The notes below the pieces were generated by a model. That model worked only from the letters and a program-made list of their open reading frames with translations, did not search any database and was not told where the DNA came from. This document shows positions 1 through 7,732 of a stretch of 9,318 nt of DNA, one piece after another. Location: NCBI GenBank assembly GCA_034189125.1, contig JAXHVB010000038.1, positions 1 to 9,318 of the forward strand, read 5' to 3'. Each line of letters starts with the position of its first letter. Positions within the stretch are counted from its first letter, which is position 1. This DNA comes from UBA5862 sp002408105 (GTDB lineage Bacteria > Pseudomonadota > Gammaproteobacteria > Pseudomonadales > UBA5862). The position numbers and the translations under genes are program-made.

Positions 1-1100
1 CCATCCTTCAAGTGACCGGTGACAAAGCGCACCGACTGCGCGTGGTCCCGATGGGTCAAGGGAATGCCGGCGTAACTGGCACACCCAGACGCAGCCGTGA
101 TCCCGGGAACAACCTGAAACGGTATCCCGGCCTGGGCCAGGGTTTCGATTTCCTCGCCCCCGCGCCCAAAAATGAAGGGATCGCCCCCTTTGAGTCGCAG
201 CACCCGCTGGCCCGCCCGGGCCAGGCGCGCCAAGGTGGCATTGATGTCCTCCTGTGCCATCGCATGTTCACTGCGCGCCTTGCCCACGTAGATGCGTTCG
301 GCATCACGGCGCACCAGGTCTAGAATCGGCGGTGCGACCAGGCGGTCATAGAGCACCACGTCGGACTGCTGCATTAAACGCAGGGCCCGAAACGTCAGTA
401 GGTCTGGATCACCCGGACCCGCACCCACCAGATAGACTTCCCCCCCGCCGGCACCCGCGAGGGTTGCCTCAGGCGCCGCAATTGCAGCCCGCAGTAGAGA
501 CTCGGCTTCGTCCTGGCGGCCACTAAGCTGCGCTTCGGCGATCGGCCCGTCCAACACCTGCTCCCAAAACTTTCGGCGTTCATCCAGGGTGCCCAACACG
601 GCCTTCACATCCGCGCGAAACCGACCCACCAGATCCGCCAGGCGGCCGTACGCAGCAGGCAGCGTGGTTTCAATCTGCGCACGCACTTTGCGCACAAGAA
701 GTGGCGCCCGCCCTCCACTGGACACCGCGATCAGCAGAGGGCTTCGGTCGACGATCGAGGGGAAAATGAAGCTGCAGTCTTCCGGCTGATCCACGACATT
801 GACCGGCAAGTCGCGGGCCTTGGCCGCAAGAGCGACCTGGCGATTGGCGTCAACGTCATCGGTAGCGGCCACCGCCGCCACCACCCCGACCAGGTCGTCC
901 GTCTTGAATTCACGCAGGTGGCACTGTCCACCAGACTCCTGCACCAGTCGAGCGAGTTCAGCATGCACTTCGGGTGCGACCACCCGCAGCCGTGCGCCAG
1001 CGCGGGCGGCGAGATCAGCCTTGCGAAGCGCAACCGAGCCCCCACCCACGATAAGCAAATCGCGGTCACGAACATCCAGAAAAAGCGGCAGGTAGTCCAT
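1..1100 (-). CDS. cysG: Siroheme synthase CysG (fused), 3' end cut by window edge
   Basis: The three-activity enzyme converts uroporphyrinogen III to siroheme, the cofactor of sulfite and nitrite reductases: SAM-dependent methylation at C2 and C7, NAD-dependent oxidation of precorrin-2, then iron insertion. My own translation from the ATG at 1100 stays open for 366 codons to the window edge. Residues 1-115 form the dehydrogenase/ferrochelatase Rossmann domain: start MDYLPLF, nucleotide loop VGGGSVALRK (18-27), Asp104 in NVVDQP and Ser128 in AVSSGG, which align with E. coli Asp104 and Ser128. A dimerisation segment follows (about 116-215). The methyltransferase domain opens with VYLVGAGPGDPDLLT (222-236), then YDRLV (Asp252), VGK (Lys274), LRLKGGDPFIFGRGGEE (301-317) and VPGITAASGC (331-340). 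E. coli CysG is 457 residues, so roughly 90 C-terminal residues lie outside. It starts 46 nt after serS, with only a weak ribosome binding site (GGA about 12 nt upstream). The identification is firm. Confidence 0.96.
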   Translation of the reverse strand, partial: MDYLPLFLDVRDRDLLIVGGGSVALRKADLAARAGARLRVVAPEVHAELARLVQESGGQCHLREFKTDDLVGVVAAVAATDDVDANRQVALAAKARDLPVNVVDQPEDCSFIFPSIVDRSPLLIAVSSGGRAPLLVRKVRAQIETTLPAAYGRLADLVGRFRADVKAVLGTLDERRKFWEQVLDGPIAEAQLSGRQDEAESLLRAAIAAPEATLAGAGGGEVYLVGAGPGDPDLLTFRALRLMQQSDVVLYDRLVAPPILDLVRRDAERIYVGKARSEHAMAQEDINATLARLARAGQRVLRLKGGDPFIFGRGGEEIETLAQAGIPFQVVPGITAASGCASYAGIPLTHRDHAQSVRFVTGHLKD

Positions 1101-1146
1101 GAGCAGAGGCTTTCCAATCCAACGGCCACTCAACGCGCCACGGCCA

Positions 1147-2424
1147 TCAACGGAGCAGGACCTCGGCGCCGCCCAGGTAGGGTCGCAGGGCGCCGGGCAC
1201 AACCACCGAGCCATCACTGCGCTGGTGGTTTTCTAGCAGCGCCACCAAGGTGCGGCCCACTGCCAATCCCGAACCATTGAGGCTGTGCAGCAGCTGTGGT
1301 TTCTCGCCCGCACTGCCTCGAAAACGGGCATGCATGCGCCGTGCCTGGAAGGACTCGAAGCTGCTGCAAGAAGAGATTTCGCGGTAGGCGCTTTGCCCAG
1401 GCAGCCACACCTCGAGGTCATAGGTTTTTGCTGCTGCAAAACCAAGGTCGCCACCACAGAGCGCCACCTTGCGGTACGGTAGCTCCAGTGCCTGCAGCAC
1501 CGCTTCAGCATCCCGGGTGAGCCCTTCCAGGGCCGCATCCGATTGGCTCGGGTGAACCCACTGTACCAACTCGACCTTCTCGAACTGGTGCTGGCGGATC
1601 ATGCCTCGGGTATCGCGCCCGTAACTTCCAGCCTCACGGCGAAAACAAGGCGTGTGGGCCACCCACTTGCAGGGCAGGTCGGTGGCCTCGAAGATCTGGT
1701 CGCGGGCCAGGTTGGTCACGGGCACCTCGGCGGTGGGAATGAGGTAATAACCATCATCCCCTTCAAGGCGAAACAGGTCCTCGGAAAACTTCGGCAGTTG
1801 ACCTGTTCCCTGCAACGAAGCGGCGTTGACGATGTAGGGCACATAGAGTTCCTGGTAGCCGTGCTCGGTGGTGTGCAGGTCCAGCATGAACTGGATCAGC
1901 GCGCGGTGCAGCCGAGCAAGGTCGCCACGCAAGACGGAGAACCGGCTCCCGGTGAGCTTGACCGCTGCCTCGAAGTCCAGCGCACCGGCGTCGCATCCAA
2001 GGTCGACATGGTCTTTGGCAGGGAAATCGAACGCCCGTGGCTCACCCCAAACCTCCATTACCTGGTTGTCGCTCTCGCTTGTTCCATCCGGGACCGACTC
2101 ATGCGGGAGGTTCGGCAGCTCGAGCAACAATTGATCGAGTTGGCCCTGGACGGCTTCAAGCTGAAGACGTCCGGCTTCGAGGCGCTCCCCGATGTCGTGA
2201 ACGGCTTGCTTGAGTGGCGCTATGTCCTCTCCTCGCTGTTTCGCAGCGCCGATCTCCTTGGAACTGCGGTTGCGGGTGTTTTGCAACTCCTCCGTGTCGA
2301 TCTGCAGCTGTTTGCGCTGGGCCTCCAGCGCTTGGTAGCGCGCGGTATCGAGCCGAAAACCTCGGCGCGCCAACTGCTCGGCAACCATGGGCAATTCGGT
2401 GCGAAGTAACTTCGGGTCGAGCAT
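1147..2424 (-). CDS. serS: Seryl-tRNA synthetase
   Basis: Cytoplasmic class II aminoacyl-tRNA synthetase that charges tRNA-Ser (and tRNA-Sec where present) with serine. The 425-residue product has the usual bacterial length. Residues about 27-104 form the N-terminal antiparallel coiled coil that grips the long variable arm of tRNA-Ser (heptads rich in Leu, Gln, Glu and Arg). The catalytic domain carries the serine-binding TAEVP (231-235), motif 2 around FRREAGSYGRDTRG (261-274, then the IRQHQFEKVE segment), SSCSSFESFQARRM (351-364) and motif 3 NGSGLAVGRT (383-392). The ATG at 2424 gives the typical start MLDPKLLR; upstream there is only a weak purine stretch (AAAGAG). The gene sits 54 nt after crcB and 46 nt before cysG, as in the operon known from Pseudomonas. 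No key residue is missing. Confidence 0.98.
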   Translation of the reverse strand: MLDPKLLRTELPMVAEQLARRGFRLDTARYQALEAQRKQLQIDTEELQNTRNRSSKEIGAAKQRGEDIAPLKQAVHDIGERLEAGRLQLEAVQGQLDQLLLELPNLPHESVPDGTSESDNQVMEVWGEPRAFDFPAKDHVDLGCDAGALDFEAAVKLTGSRFSVLRGDLARLHRALIQFMLDLHTTEHGYQELYVPYIVNAASLQGTGQLPKFSEDLFRLEGDDGYYLIPTAEVPVTNLARDQIFEATDLPCKWVAHTPCFRREAGSYGRDTRGMIRQHQFEKVELVQWVHPSQSDAALEGLTRDAEAVLQALELPYRKVALCGGDLGFAAAKTYDLEVWLPGQSAYREISSCSSFESFQARRMHARFRGSAGEKPQLLHSLNGSGLAVGRTLVALLENHQRSDGSVVVPGALRPYLGGAEVLLR

Positions 2425-2459
2425 GGTGGTCTCTTTTTGCTGACTGGTCTTGGCGGTGG

Positions 2460-2465
2460 ATTGTA
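2460..2465 (-). promoter_or_regulatory. Possible internal -10 element upstream of serS
   Basis: The crcB-serS gap (2425-2478) is noticeably more AT-rich than its surroundings. On the minus strand it contains TTTACAAT, a good match to a sigma-70 -10 box, 35 nt before the serS ATG. No good -35 lies at 16-18 nt: the TTGACC that spans the end of crcB is only 11 nt away. It might be a weak internal promoter giving serS and cysG some independence from upstream genes. This is inference from a single hexamer. Confidence 0.22.
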
Positions 2466-2478
2466 AAGCAAAGCTTGG

Positions 2479-2859
2479 TCAAGCGAGGGCACGGCGGGTC
2501 AGCTCAAGGGCCAGCACCAATCCGACCATCCCCCCTGCCACTGACAGGAACAAGTAGGCAGAGAACGCGAACCAGGCGCGTGACTCAATCAGCGTGAACA
2601 GCTCCAACGAGAAGGCTGAAAATGTGGTGAACCCTCCAAGCAGCCCAACCGTGACAAACGCACGCCATTCAGGGCTCCAGTTCAGCCGCTGAACCACCAG
2701 CGCGTAGCAGCCACCCATCAATGCGGCACCGATCACATTGACCACCAAGGTCCCCCAGGGAAACCGCGTCCCCCACCACAGGGCCAGGTACTGGCTGAGC
2801 AACCAGCGCGCCAAGGCCCCGATTCCGCCACCCAAGGCCACTGCGACCCACTGCCCCAT
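2479..2859 (-). CDS. crcB: Fluoride ion channel CrcB/Fluc
   Basis: Small inner-membrane protein that, as a dual-topology dimer, lets fluoride leave the cell and so protects enolase and pyrophosphatase. The 126-residue product is the typical length and shows four hydrophobic helices (about 3-24, 34-56, 67-90 and 97-120). The family motifs are all present: GGGIGALAR (10-18), GTLVVNVIG (36-44) with pore Asn41, and GLLGGFTTFSAFSLE (72-86) with Phe80 and Phe83. These fall at the same numbers as the pore Asn and fluoride-coordinating phenylalanine box of the structurally studied Fluc-Ec2. The ATG shares its first base with the rarA stop (TGATG) and has no strong ribosome binding site of its own, so translation is probably coupled to rarA. 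I see no fluoride riboswitch; the upstream sequence is rarA coding DNA. Confidence 0.95.
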   Translation of the reverse strand: MGQWVAVALGGGIGALARWLLSQYLALWWGTRFPWGTLVVNVIGAALMGGCYALVVQRLNWSPEWRAFVTVGLLGGFTTFSAFSLELFTLIESRAWFAFSAYLFLSVAGGMVGLVLALELTRRALA

Positions 2860-4211
2860 CAGTCGCCAGTCTCGGCGCGCTGCTGTGGAGGCGAAGTCGG
2901 GGGGTGGCGCTGCCGTTCACTGGCGGCATCCAGCGCACGCCAGTGGGCCAGCCGCTCACCAATGCGCTGTTCGAGGCCTTGGTCACTGGGGGCATAGAAC
3001 CGCTGACCCGCCAGGGCGTCCGGCAGGTAGCATTCTCCAGCCGCGTAGGCTTCCCGCTCGTCGTGCGCATAGCGGTACCCCTGTCCGTGGCCAAGGGACT
3101 TCATGAGCGCCGTTGGCGCATTGCGCAGGTGAACGGGAACCGGGTGGCTTGGGTCAGCCTGGACGCGTCGCTGAACCGCGGAAAACGCTTGATACACCGC
3201 ATTGCTCTTGGGCGCGACCGCCAGGTACGCCACGGCCTGCGCCAGCGCCAGCTCGCCTTCCGGACTGCCCAATCGGTCGTAGGCTGTGGCCGCATCCAAC
3301 GCAAGGCTAAGAGCCCGCGGGTCGGCGTTGCCCACGTCTTCACTGGCCACGCGCACCAAACGACGTGCCACGTACCTGGGGTCACAGCCGCCATCGAGCA
3401 GACGCGCCAGCCAATAGAGTGCAGCGTCGGGCGACGAACCCCGGATGGACTTGTGCAACGCAGAAATTTGGTCGTAGAAGTCATCACCACGCCGATCGAA
3501 ACGGCGCCGTCCCCCTGCCACCAAGGCAGCCACCTGCTCGCCGCGTAGCGTGCCATCCTCGGCCAGGTCAGCCGCTGCTTCAAGCAGGTTCAGCAGCCGC
3601 CGACCATCGCCATCGGCCGCATCGATCAAGGCATGGCGGGCACCAGCTTCCAACGTCAGGTCGCTGCCACCCAAGCCACGCTCGGGGTCTTGCAGCGTGT
3701 GATCGAGCAGGCGCGCAAGGGCGCCCGCACCCAAGGGTTCGAGCGGATACACCCGTGCCCTGGAAAGAAGGGCGCCATTGATTGCAAAGGAAGGATTCTC
3801 AGTGGTCGCCCCAATGAGCACCAGCAGTCCCGACTCGACATCAGGCAGCAAGGCGTCCTGCTGCGACTTGTTGAAGCGGTGGACTTCGTCGACAAAGAGA
3901 ACAGTCGACTGCGCTGGGTCTGCATGCAGCCGCTTGGTTGCTGCCTCGGCCACCGCACGCACATCTTTAACTCCAGCATGGATCGCAGACATTGAGACGA
4001 ATTCCGACCCCGCAGCCCGCGCCAGGCACAGCGCCAGGGTTGTCTTCCCAACCCCAGGAGGACCCCAGAGCACCATGGAATGCAGGCGCCCCGATTCGGC
4101 CGCGCGGCGCAGCGGCCGGCCAGGCCCAAGCAATGCCTCTTGGCCGACGATCTCGTCCAGGGTACGCGGGCGCACCCGATCCGCCAGTGGACGGAGGCTG
4201 GCATCAACCAT
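2859..4211 (-). CDS. rarA: Replication-associated recombination AAA+ ATPase RarA (MgsA)
   Basis: Clamp-loader-like AAA+ ATPase (Mgs1/WRNIP1 family) that acts on DNA ends and gaps at stalled replication forks with SSB. The 450-residue product is about the usual length. Visible elements are the N-terminal PLADRVRPRTLDEIVGQEALL, Walker A GPPGVGKTT (50-58), Walker B LFVDEVHRFNKSQQD (105-119) with Asp108 and Glu109, sensor 1 GATTENPSF (134-142), the arginine-finger region LLSRARV (148-154), and DGRRLLNLLE, the probable sensor 2 segment. The C-terminal MgsA-type oligomerisation domain includes HKSIRGSSPDAALYWLARLL, CDPRYVARRLVRVASEDVG and the HLRNAPTALMK region. The tail after about residue 430 is Gln/Pro/Arg-rich and looks disordered. 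The ATG at 4211 lies inside the end of lolA (8-nt overlap). The stop overlaps the crcB start by one base. Confidence 0.97.
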   Translation of the reverse strand: MVDASLRPLADRVRPRTLDEIVGQEALLGPGRPLRRAAESGRLHSMVLWGPPGVGKTTLALCLARAAGSEFVSMSAIHAGVKDVRAVAEAATKRLHADPAQSTVLFVDEVHRFNKSQQDALLPDVESGLLVLIGATTENPSFAINGALLSRARVYPLEPLGAGALARLLDHTLQDPERGLGGSDLTLEAGARHALIDAADGDGRRLLNLLEAAADLAEDGTLRGEQVAALVAGGRRRFDRRGDDFYDQISALHKSIRGSSPDAALYWLARLLDGGCDPRYVARRLVRVASEDVGNADPRALSLALDAATAYDRLGSPEGELALAQAVAYLAVAPKSNAVYQAFSAVQRRVQADPSHPVPVHLRNAPTALMKSLGHGQGYRYAHDEREAYAAGECYLPDALAGQRFYAPSDQGLEQRIGERLAHWRALDAASERQRHPPTSPPQQRAETGD

Positions 4212-4851
4212 CGGCGATCACATCGGTGCCAGGGGGGGGCTCGAACACAAACAACCCGGGATCCAGTGTCGGGTTTAGGCGCAGTTCGCTGAACTCAAAC
4301 AGGGTCATCTGTCCAAGGCCATCCCACACCCGCATGCGCTGCAGGTGGTCACCCGAAAACACCAGTTCAAGCGCTTCGATCAAGCCATCTTGCTGGCGCG
4401 GGTACAGGGTGAAACCCGCTTCCTGTCCATGGCTGGTCTCGGTACGAACCACTCGGAACGCTTCACGGATGGAGGCCGATCCACCGCTCAACAGCAGCGC
4501 CGGGGTTTCAGTCAGGCGCCCGGCGTAGGGGCGGACGATGACTTGCTGCAGGTCCGGATCGTAGTGCCAGATGCGCGTGCCATCGCTCACCAGCAGCTGC
4601 GCGAAGCGGCCCTTCACCTCCCAGCGGAACCGCTCTGGCCGTGCGGCCCAGAATCGACCCTCCGTGCGCTGCAGGGTCATGCCATCGGAACCGCGCACCT
4701 CCTGGGAAAAGCGGCCCTCAAGGCTCGTGTTCGCGTCCAACCTTGCGACCAATTCAGCGGTCGGATCGGCAACCGCTGCACTGGCCACAAGCAGCCCCCA
4801 GAGCCACAAGGACAAACGGTTGATGAGATGCCACCTTGGACGCAGGGTCAT
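4204..4851 (-). CDS. lolA: Outer-membrane lipoprotein carrier protein LolA
   Basis: Periplasmic chaperone that takes lipoproteins from the LolCDE transporter and hands them to LolB at the outer membrane. I chose the ATG at 4851, one base after the ftsK stop, giving 215 residues. It opens a clear signal peptide with basic residues (RPRWHLINR), a hydrophobic core (LSLWLWGLLVASA) and probable cleavage after AVA, residues 26-28. A longer frame back to 4899 would put a charged stretch ahead of this signal. The mature part shows LolA features: LEGRFSQEV (44-52), EGRFWAARPERFRWEV (64-79) in which Arg71 aligns with the functionally important Arg43 of mature E. coli LolA, LLVSDGTRIWHYDP (86-99), and a C-terminal FVFEPPPGTDVI. 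The weak GGTGA before the start suggests coupling to ftsK. The 3' end contains a C8 tract and overlaps rarA by 8 nt. Confidence 0.95.
   Translation of the reverse strand: MTLRPRWHLINRLSLWLWGLLVASAAVADPTAELVARLDANTSLEGRFSQEVRGSDGMTLQRTEGRFWAARPERFRWEVKGRFAQLLVSDGTRIWHYDPDLQQVIVRPYAGRLTETPALLLSGGSASIREAFRVVRTETSHGQEAGFTLYPRQQDGLIEALELVFSGDHLQRMRVWDGLGQMTLFEFSELRLNPTLDPGLFVFEPPPGTDVIADG
4232..4239 (-). repeat. C8 homopolymer tract near the lolA 3' end
   Basis: Eight consecutive C on the coding strand encode the Pro-Pro-Pro of FEPPPGTDV, about nine codons before the lolA stop. Losing one C would end the protein early at a TGA just before the rarA ATG. Gaining one would read through past the normal stop. 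Only the last residues of LolA would change. Confidence 0.9.
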
Positions 4852-4852
4852 G

Positions 4853-7210
4853 TCAGTCACCGGCTGGCCGCGGTGCAAGCACTTTGCGGCTTTGCCCATC
4901 CTCGGCGCCGGACACCACGCCCGCGTGTTCCATGGCTTCGATCATTCGGGCGGCACGGTTGTAGCCGATCCGCAGCTTGCGCTGCACCGCGGAAATCGAC
5001 GCCTTGCGGGTTTCAGTGACAAAGGCCACAGCCTCATCGTAGAGCGCGTCTTGCTCGGCGTCTGTGTCCTCGGTGCCAAAACCGGCGCCACCAAGGTCCG
5101 ACCCGCCTCCAGACAATACCTCATCGATGTACTCCGGGGCGCCACGGCGTTTCCATTCAGCGACCACGCGGTGCACCTCATCATCGGCCACAAAGGCCCC
5201 ATGAACCCGCTCGGGGATGCTGGTTCCTGGCGGGAGATACAACATGTCGCCATGGCCGAGCAGCTGCTCACTGCCAGCCTGGTCCAGAATGGTGCGCGAA
5301 TCCACCTTGGACGAGACCTGAAAGCCAATCCGCGTGGGTATGTTGGCTTTGATCAAGCCGGTGATCACGTCCACCGATGGCCGTTGCGTAGCCAGCACAA
5401 GGTGAATCCCTGCCGCCCTGGCCTTTTGCGCAATTCGCGCAATCAACTGTTCGACCTTTTTGCCAACCATCATGATCATGTCCGCGAACTCGTCGACCAC
5501 AACCACGATGTAGGGCAAAGTCTCCAATGCTGGAGGACCGCTTCCAGGCTCTTCAGGCTCAAGGACGTAGGGGTCGGGCCGCCAGAGCGGGTCCGCTATG
5601 GGTTCGCCGGCTGCCTCAGCCTCCCGCACCTTGGCATTGAAACCGGCGAGGTTGCGCACCCCAAGTGCCGCCATCAGCCGGTAACGGCGTTCCATCTCGC
5701 CCACACACCAGTTGAGGCCGTTGGCTGCTTCGCTCATGTCGGTAATCACCGGCGCCAGCAGATGCGGCACACCTTCGTACACCGACAGCTCGAGCATTTT
5801 GGGGTCCACCATCAGCAAGCGCACTTCCTTCGGTGTCGCTTTGAATAAGATGCTAAGCAGCATGGCGTTCACACCCACGGACTTGCCGGACCCTGTGGTT
5901 CCCGCAACCAGCAGGTGCGGCATTCGAGCCAGGTCTGCGACCACGGGTGCGCCACCAATGTCATGTCCAAGGGCAAGGGTCAATGGGGACTGTTGGGCCT
6001 CGTACGCGGCGGTGGACAGCACTTCGCTCAGGCGCACGACCTTCCGGGATTCGTTGGGTATTTCGATGCCGACCACCGATTTACCTGGGATCACCTCGAC
6101 CACCCGCACACTCACCACGGCCAGGGATCGCGCCAAGTCCCGAGCAAGGCTCGAGATGCGGCTGGCCTTGATGCCCGGCGCCGGTTGAATCTCGAACCGA
6201 GTGATCACGGGACCAGGCTGTACCGAGGTGACCTCCGCCTCAATGTTAAAGTCACGCAGCTTCAACTCCAGCAGACGAGACATCGCTTCCAGGGTATCGT
6301 CGGAGTAGGCGGCGGCCGGCTCAGGGTCAGGCGGGTCGAGCAAGCCCAGCGGCGGCAGGCCCGTTGCGTCGACTACCTCGGGAAACAGTGGCCGCTGGCG
6401 CTCTTTTTGGGCCCGAACACTGGGTGCCAGCGCCGGTGCCGGCAAGGCTTTTCGAATCTGGGGTGCGTTGCGCTTCTGTTTGCGTTCCCGTTCGGACGTG
6501 CGGGCCTTCTCGCGGCGAGCAACGGCAGTGGCAGCGGCCCGCTGCTCGGCGCGGTTGCTCGCCCACCGCGACCAACGTGCCCGCCACCAAGCCACCACGG
6601 CCAGCACCCCGCCACCCAGCCATTCGATGAACTGAATCCACGAAAAGCCCGCAAACAGCGTCACACCGATGGCCAGCACCGCAAGCAAGAGCACCGTGCT
6701 CCCCGTGAGATTAAAAGCCGGCAGCACCGCCTCTGCCGCCCAGATCCCAAGTCCACCACCGGAACCGGCAGGCCAGTGCCCATCGCTTGGAGGGGGCACA
6801 TAGAGGGTGGCTAGTGGTGTTGCGCTCACCAGAATCAACACCAGCCCGCCGGCACGCAGTGCGACCATCCCCCAGCGCAGGGTTTTCGGGCCCGGCCTGA
6901 AGGCGGACTCGGCCGCCTTGAACGCAAACAGCAGCGGCAGCGCCCAGGCGAGGTACCCAAAGATTGCCAGGCTGAAATCCGCGATCCAGGCGCCGGTGCG
7001 CCCCGCCGCATTGGCGACCGGGGCTGTACTTCCCGTGTGGGACCAGCCGCCATCCGCGGGGTCATAGCTCATCAACGCAATGCCGAGAAAAAGCGCCGTG
7101 GCAAACAGCACGATCATTCCACCTTCCACCACCACCCGCTCGAGGTGCCGGCGGGCCGCACTGGGTTCGGCTGATGCGGTCTCTGCTTGCACCACGGCCT
7201 TACCTGCCAT
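4853..7210 (-). CDS. ftsK: DNA translocase FtsK (short-linker type)
   Basis: Septum-anchored, ATP-driven double-stranded DNA pump that clears chromosome termini from the closing septum and activates XerCD recombination at dif. From the ATG at 7210 the product is 785 residues, typical of non-enteric FtsK and far shorter than the E. coli protein (1329) because the linker is only about 80-100 residues. The N-terminal membrane domain covers about 28-210 (helices near 30-49, 76-100, 116-137 and 157-190), with the family-typical YDPADGGWSHTG (49-60). A basic linker follows. The alpha/beta motor carries Walker A GTTGSGKS (437-444), VDPKMLELSVYEGVPHLL (468-485), Walker B VVVVDEFADMIMM (569-581) and ATQRPSVDVITGLIKANIP (607-625). 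The gamma winged helix (about 719-779), which reads polar KOPS-type sequences, includes RIGYNRAARMIEAME. An in-frame GTG at 7231 would add seven residues but lacks a ribosome binding site; the ATG has AGGTGG seven bases upstream. Confidence 0.97.
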   Translation of the reverse strand: MAGKAVVQAETASAEPSAARRHLERVVVEGGMIVLFATALFLGIALMSYDPADGGWSHTGSTAPVANAAGRTGAWIADFSLAIFGYLAWALPLLFAFKAAESAFRPGPKTLRWGMVALRAGGLVLILVSATPLATLYVPPPSDGHWPAGSGGGLGIWAAEAVLPAFNLTGSTVLLLAVLAIGVTLFAGFSWIQFIEWLGGGVLAVVAWWRARWSRWASNRAEQRAAATAVARREKARTSERERKQKRNAPQIRKALPAPALAPSVRAQKERQRPLFPEVVDATGLPPLGLLDPPDPEPAAAYSDDTLEAMSRLLELKLRDFNIEAEVTSVQPGPVITRFEIQPAPGIKASRISSLARDLARSLAVVSVRVVEVIPGKSVVGIEIPNESRKVVRLSEVLSTAAYEAQQSPLTLALGHDIGGAPVVADLARMPHLLVAGTTGSGKSVGVNAMLLSILFKATPKEVRLLMVDPKMLELSVYEGVPHLLAPVITDMSEAANGLNWCVGEMERRYRLMAALGVRNLAGFNAKVREAEAAGEPIADPLWRPDPYVLEPEEPGSGPPALETLPYIVVVVDEFADMIMMVGKKVEQLIARIAQKARAAGIHLVLATQRPSVDVITGLIKANIPTRIGFQVSSKVDSRTILDQAGSEQLLGHGDMLYLPPGTSIPERVHGAFVADDEVHRVVAEWKRRGAPEYIDEVLSGGGSDLGGAGFGTEDTDAEQDALYDEAVAFVTETRKASISAVQRKLRIGYNRAARMIEAMEHAGVVSGAEDGQSRKVLAPRPAGD

Positions 7211-7217
7211 GGACCAC

Positions 7218-7223
7218 CCACCT
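7218..7223 (-). promoter_or_regulatory. Ribosome binding site deciding the ftsK start
   Basis: AGGTGG on the minus strand is a near-consensus Shine-Dalgarno element, seven bases before the ATG at 7210. Nothing similar precedes the alternative GTG at 7231, so the ATG is the better start. The whole gap between the second thioesterase and this ATG (7211-7306, 96 nt) shows no hairpin terminator and no convincing promoter. Confidence 0.7.
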
Positions 7224-7306
7224 GCTGCCACCAGGCGGTAATTCGACGCATGCGGTCATGGTTGCGAAAGCCCCGATGCCACCCATCGTACAGCCAAGTC
7301 GCGCCA

Positions 7307-7732
7307 TCAAGTGACTCGAAACCGATAGTGTCCGGCACTGACCTGGCGGTGGTCCTCCTGCCAGCAGTGCACACTCAGGTGCACGATTCGGCGACCGGAA
7401 TTCTTGATGGCGACCTGGGCGAAGGCGTCTTCCGCCTTGGCGCTGCGCAGGTACTCGGTGGTCATATTGACGCACTTGGGCAGGTGGTCGTGGGCAATGA
7501 TTCCGATGACGGCGAGGCTTGCCGCGCACTCCATGAACCCGGCGATCACACCCCCGTGGATGGCGCGAATCATCGGGTTGCCGATGTGTTTTTCCTGAAA
7601 CGGCAGCCGATAGCGGATCTGGCCATTGATGTCCTGCTCGATGCAGATGCCCAGGTAGTCAGCGTAGGGAATCGAGCTGACCAGTTTCTCGGCGCTGACC
7701 TGATCCAGAAGAAAGGAAAATTGCTGACTCAC
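7307..7732 (-). CDS. Hotdog-fold PaaI-type thioesterase, second of a tandem pair
   Basis: Probable acyl-CoA thioesterase of the PaaI/YbgC-like hotdog superfamily; the substrate cannot be told from sequence. I start it at the GTG at 7732, which overlaps the stop of the upstream gene (GTGA) and has a perfect AGGAGG seven bases ahead. An earlier in-frame start at 7822 would add 30 residues lying wholly over the neighbour. The 141-residue product fits a single hotdog domain. It has LPFQEKHIGNP (43-53), the signature AIHGGVIAGFMECAASLAV (57-75) with His59-Gly60-Gly61, then MTTEYLRSAKAED (90-102), matching the DLRMDYLRP segment of its neighbour. The catalytic acid expected nine residues after the His is Glu68 here, where the neighbour has Asp. 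The two proteins are clearly paralogues but diverged; co-translation suggests they act together, possibly as a heteromer. Confidence 0.88.
   Translation of the reverse strand: MSQQFSFLLDQVSAEKLVSSIPYADYLGICIEQDINGQIRYRLPFQEKHIGNPMIRAIHGGVIAGFMECAASLAVIGIIAHDHLPKCVNMTTEYLRSAKAEDAFAQVAIKNSGRRIVHLSVHCWQEDHRQVSAGHYRFRVT

Noticed and set aside
731..1129. Minus-strand open frame starting MAVGLESL
   Set aside because: It is out of frame with the clear CysG reading from the ATG at 1100 and contains no family motif.
1543..2409. Plus-strand open frame (288 codons) opposite serS
   Set aside because: It is the complement of a complete seryl-tRNA synthetase gene. The absence of stops reflects codon bias on the other strand, and there is no ribosome binding site or family motif.
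4571..5848. Long plus-strand open frame (425 codons) opposite ftsK and lolA
   Set aside because: It lies wholly antisense to well-identified genes, shows no recognisable domain, and is rich in His, Arg and Gly as expected for a mirror frame in GC-rich DNA.
5915..6814. Plus-strand open frame (299 codons) opposite ftsK
   Set aside because: It is antisense to the FtsK linker and motor, low-complexity, and has no recognisable domain.
4853..7210. FtsK much shorter than the E. coli protein, possible deletion
   Set aside because: The difference is in the linker only; about 750-850 residues is usual outside the enteric bacteria, and all motor and gamma-domain motifs are present.
7114..7374. Minus-strand frame with Trp-rich ATWLYDGWHRGFRNHD between the second thioesterase and ftsK
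   Set aside because: Its ends overlap the coding regions of both neighbours, it has no good start or ribosome binding site, and I recognise no family. It most likely arises by chance.
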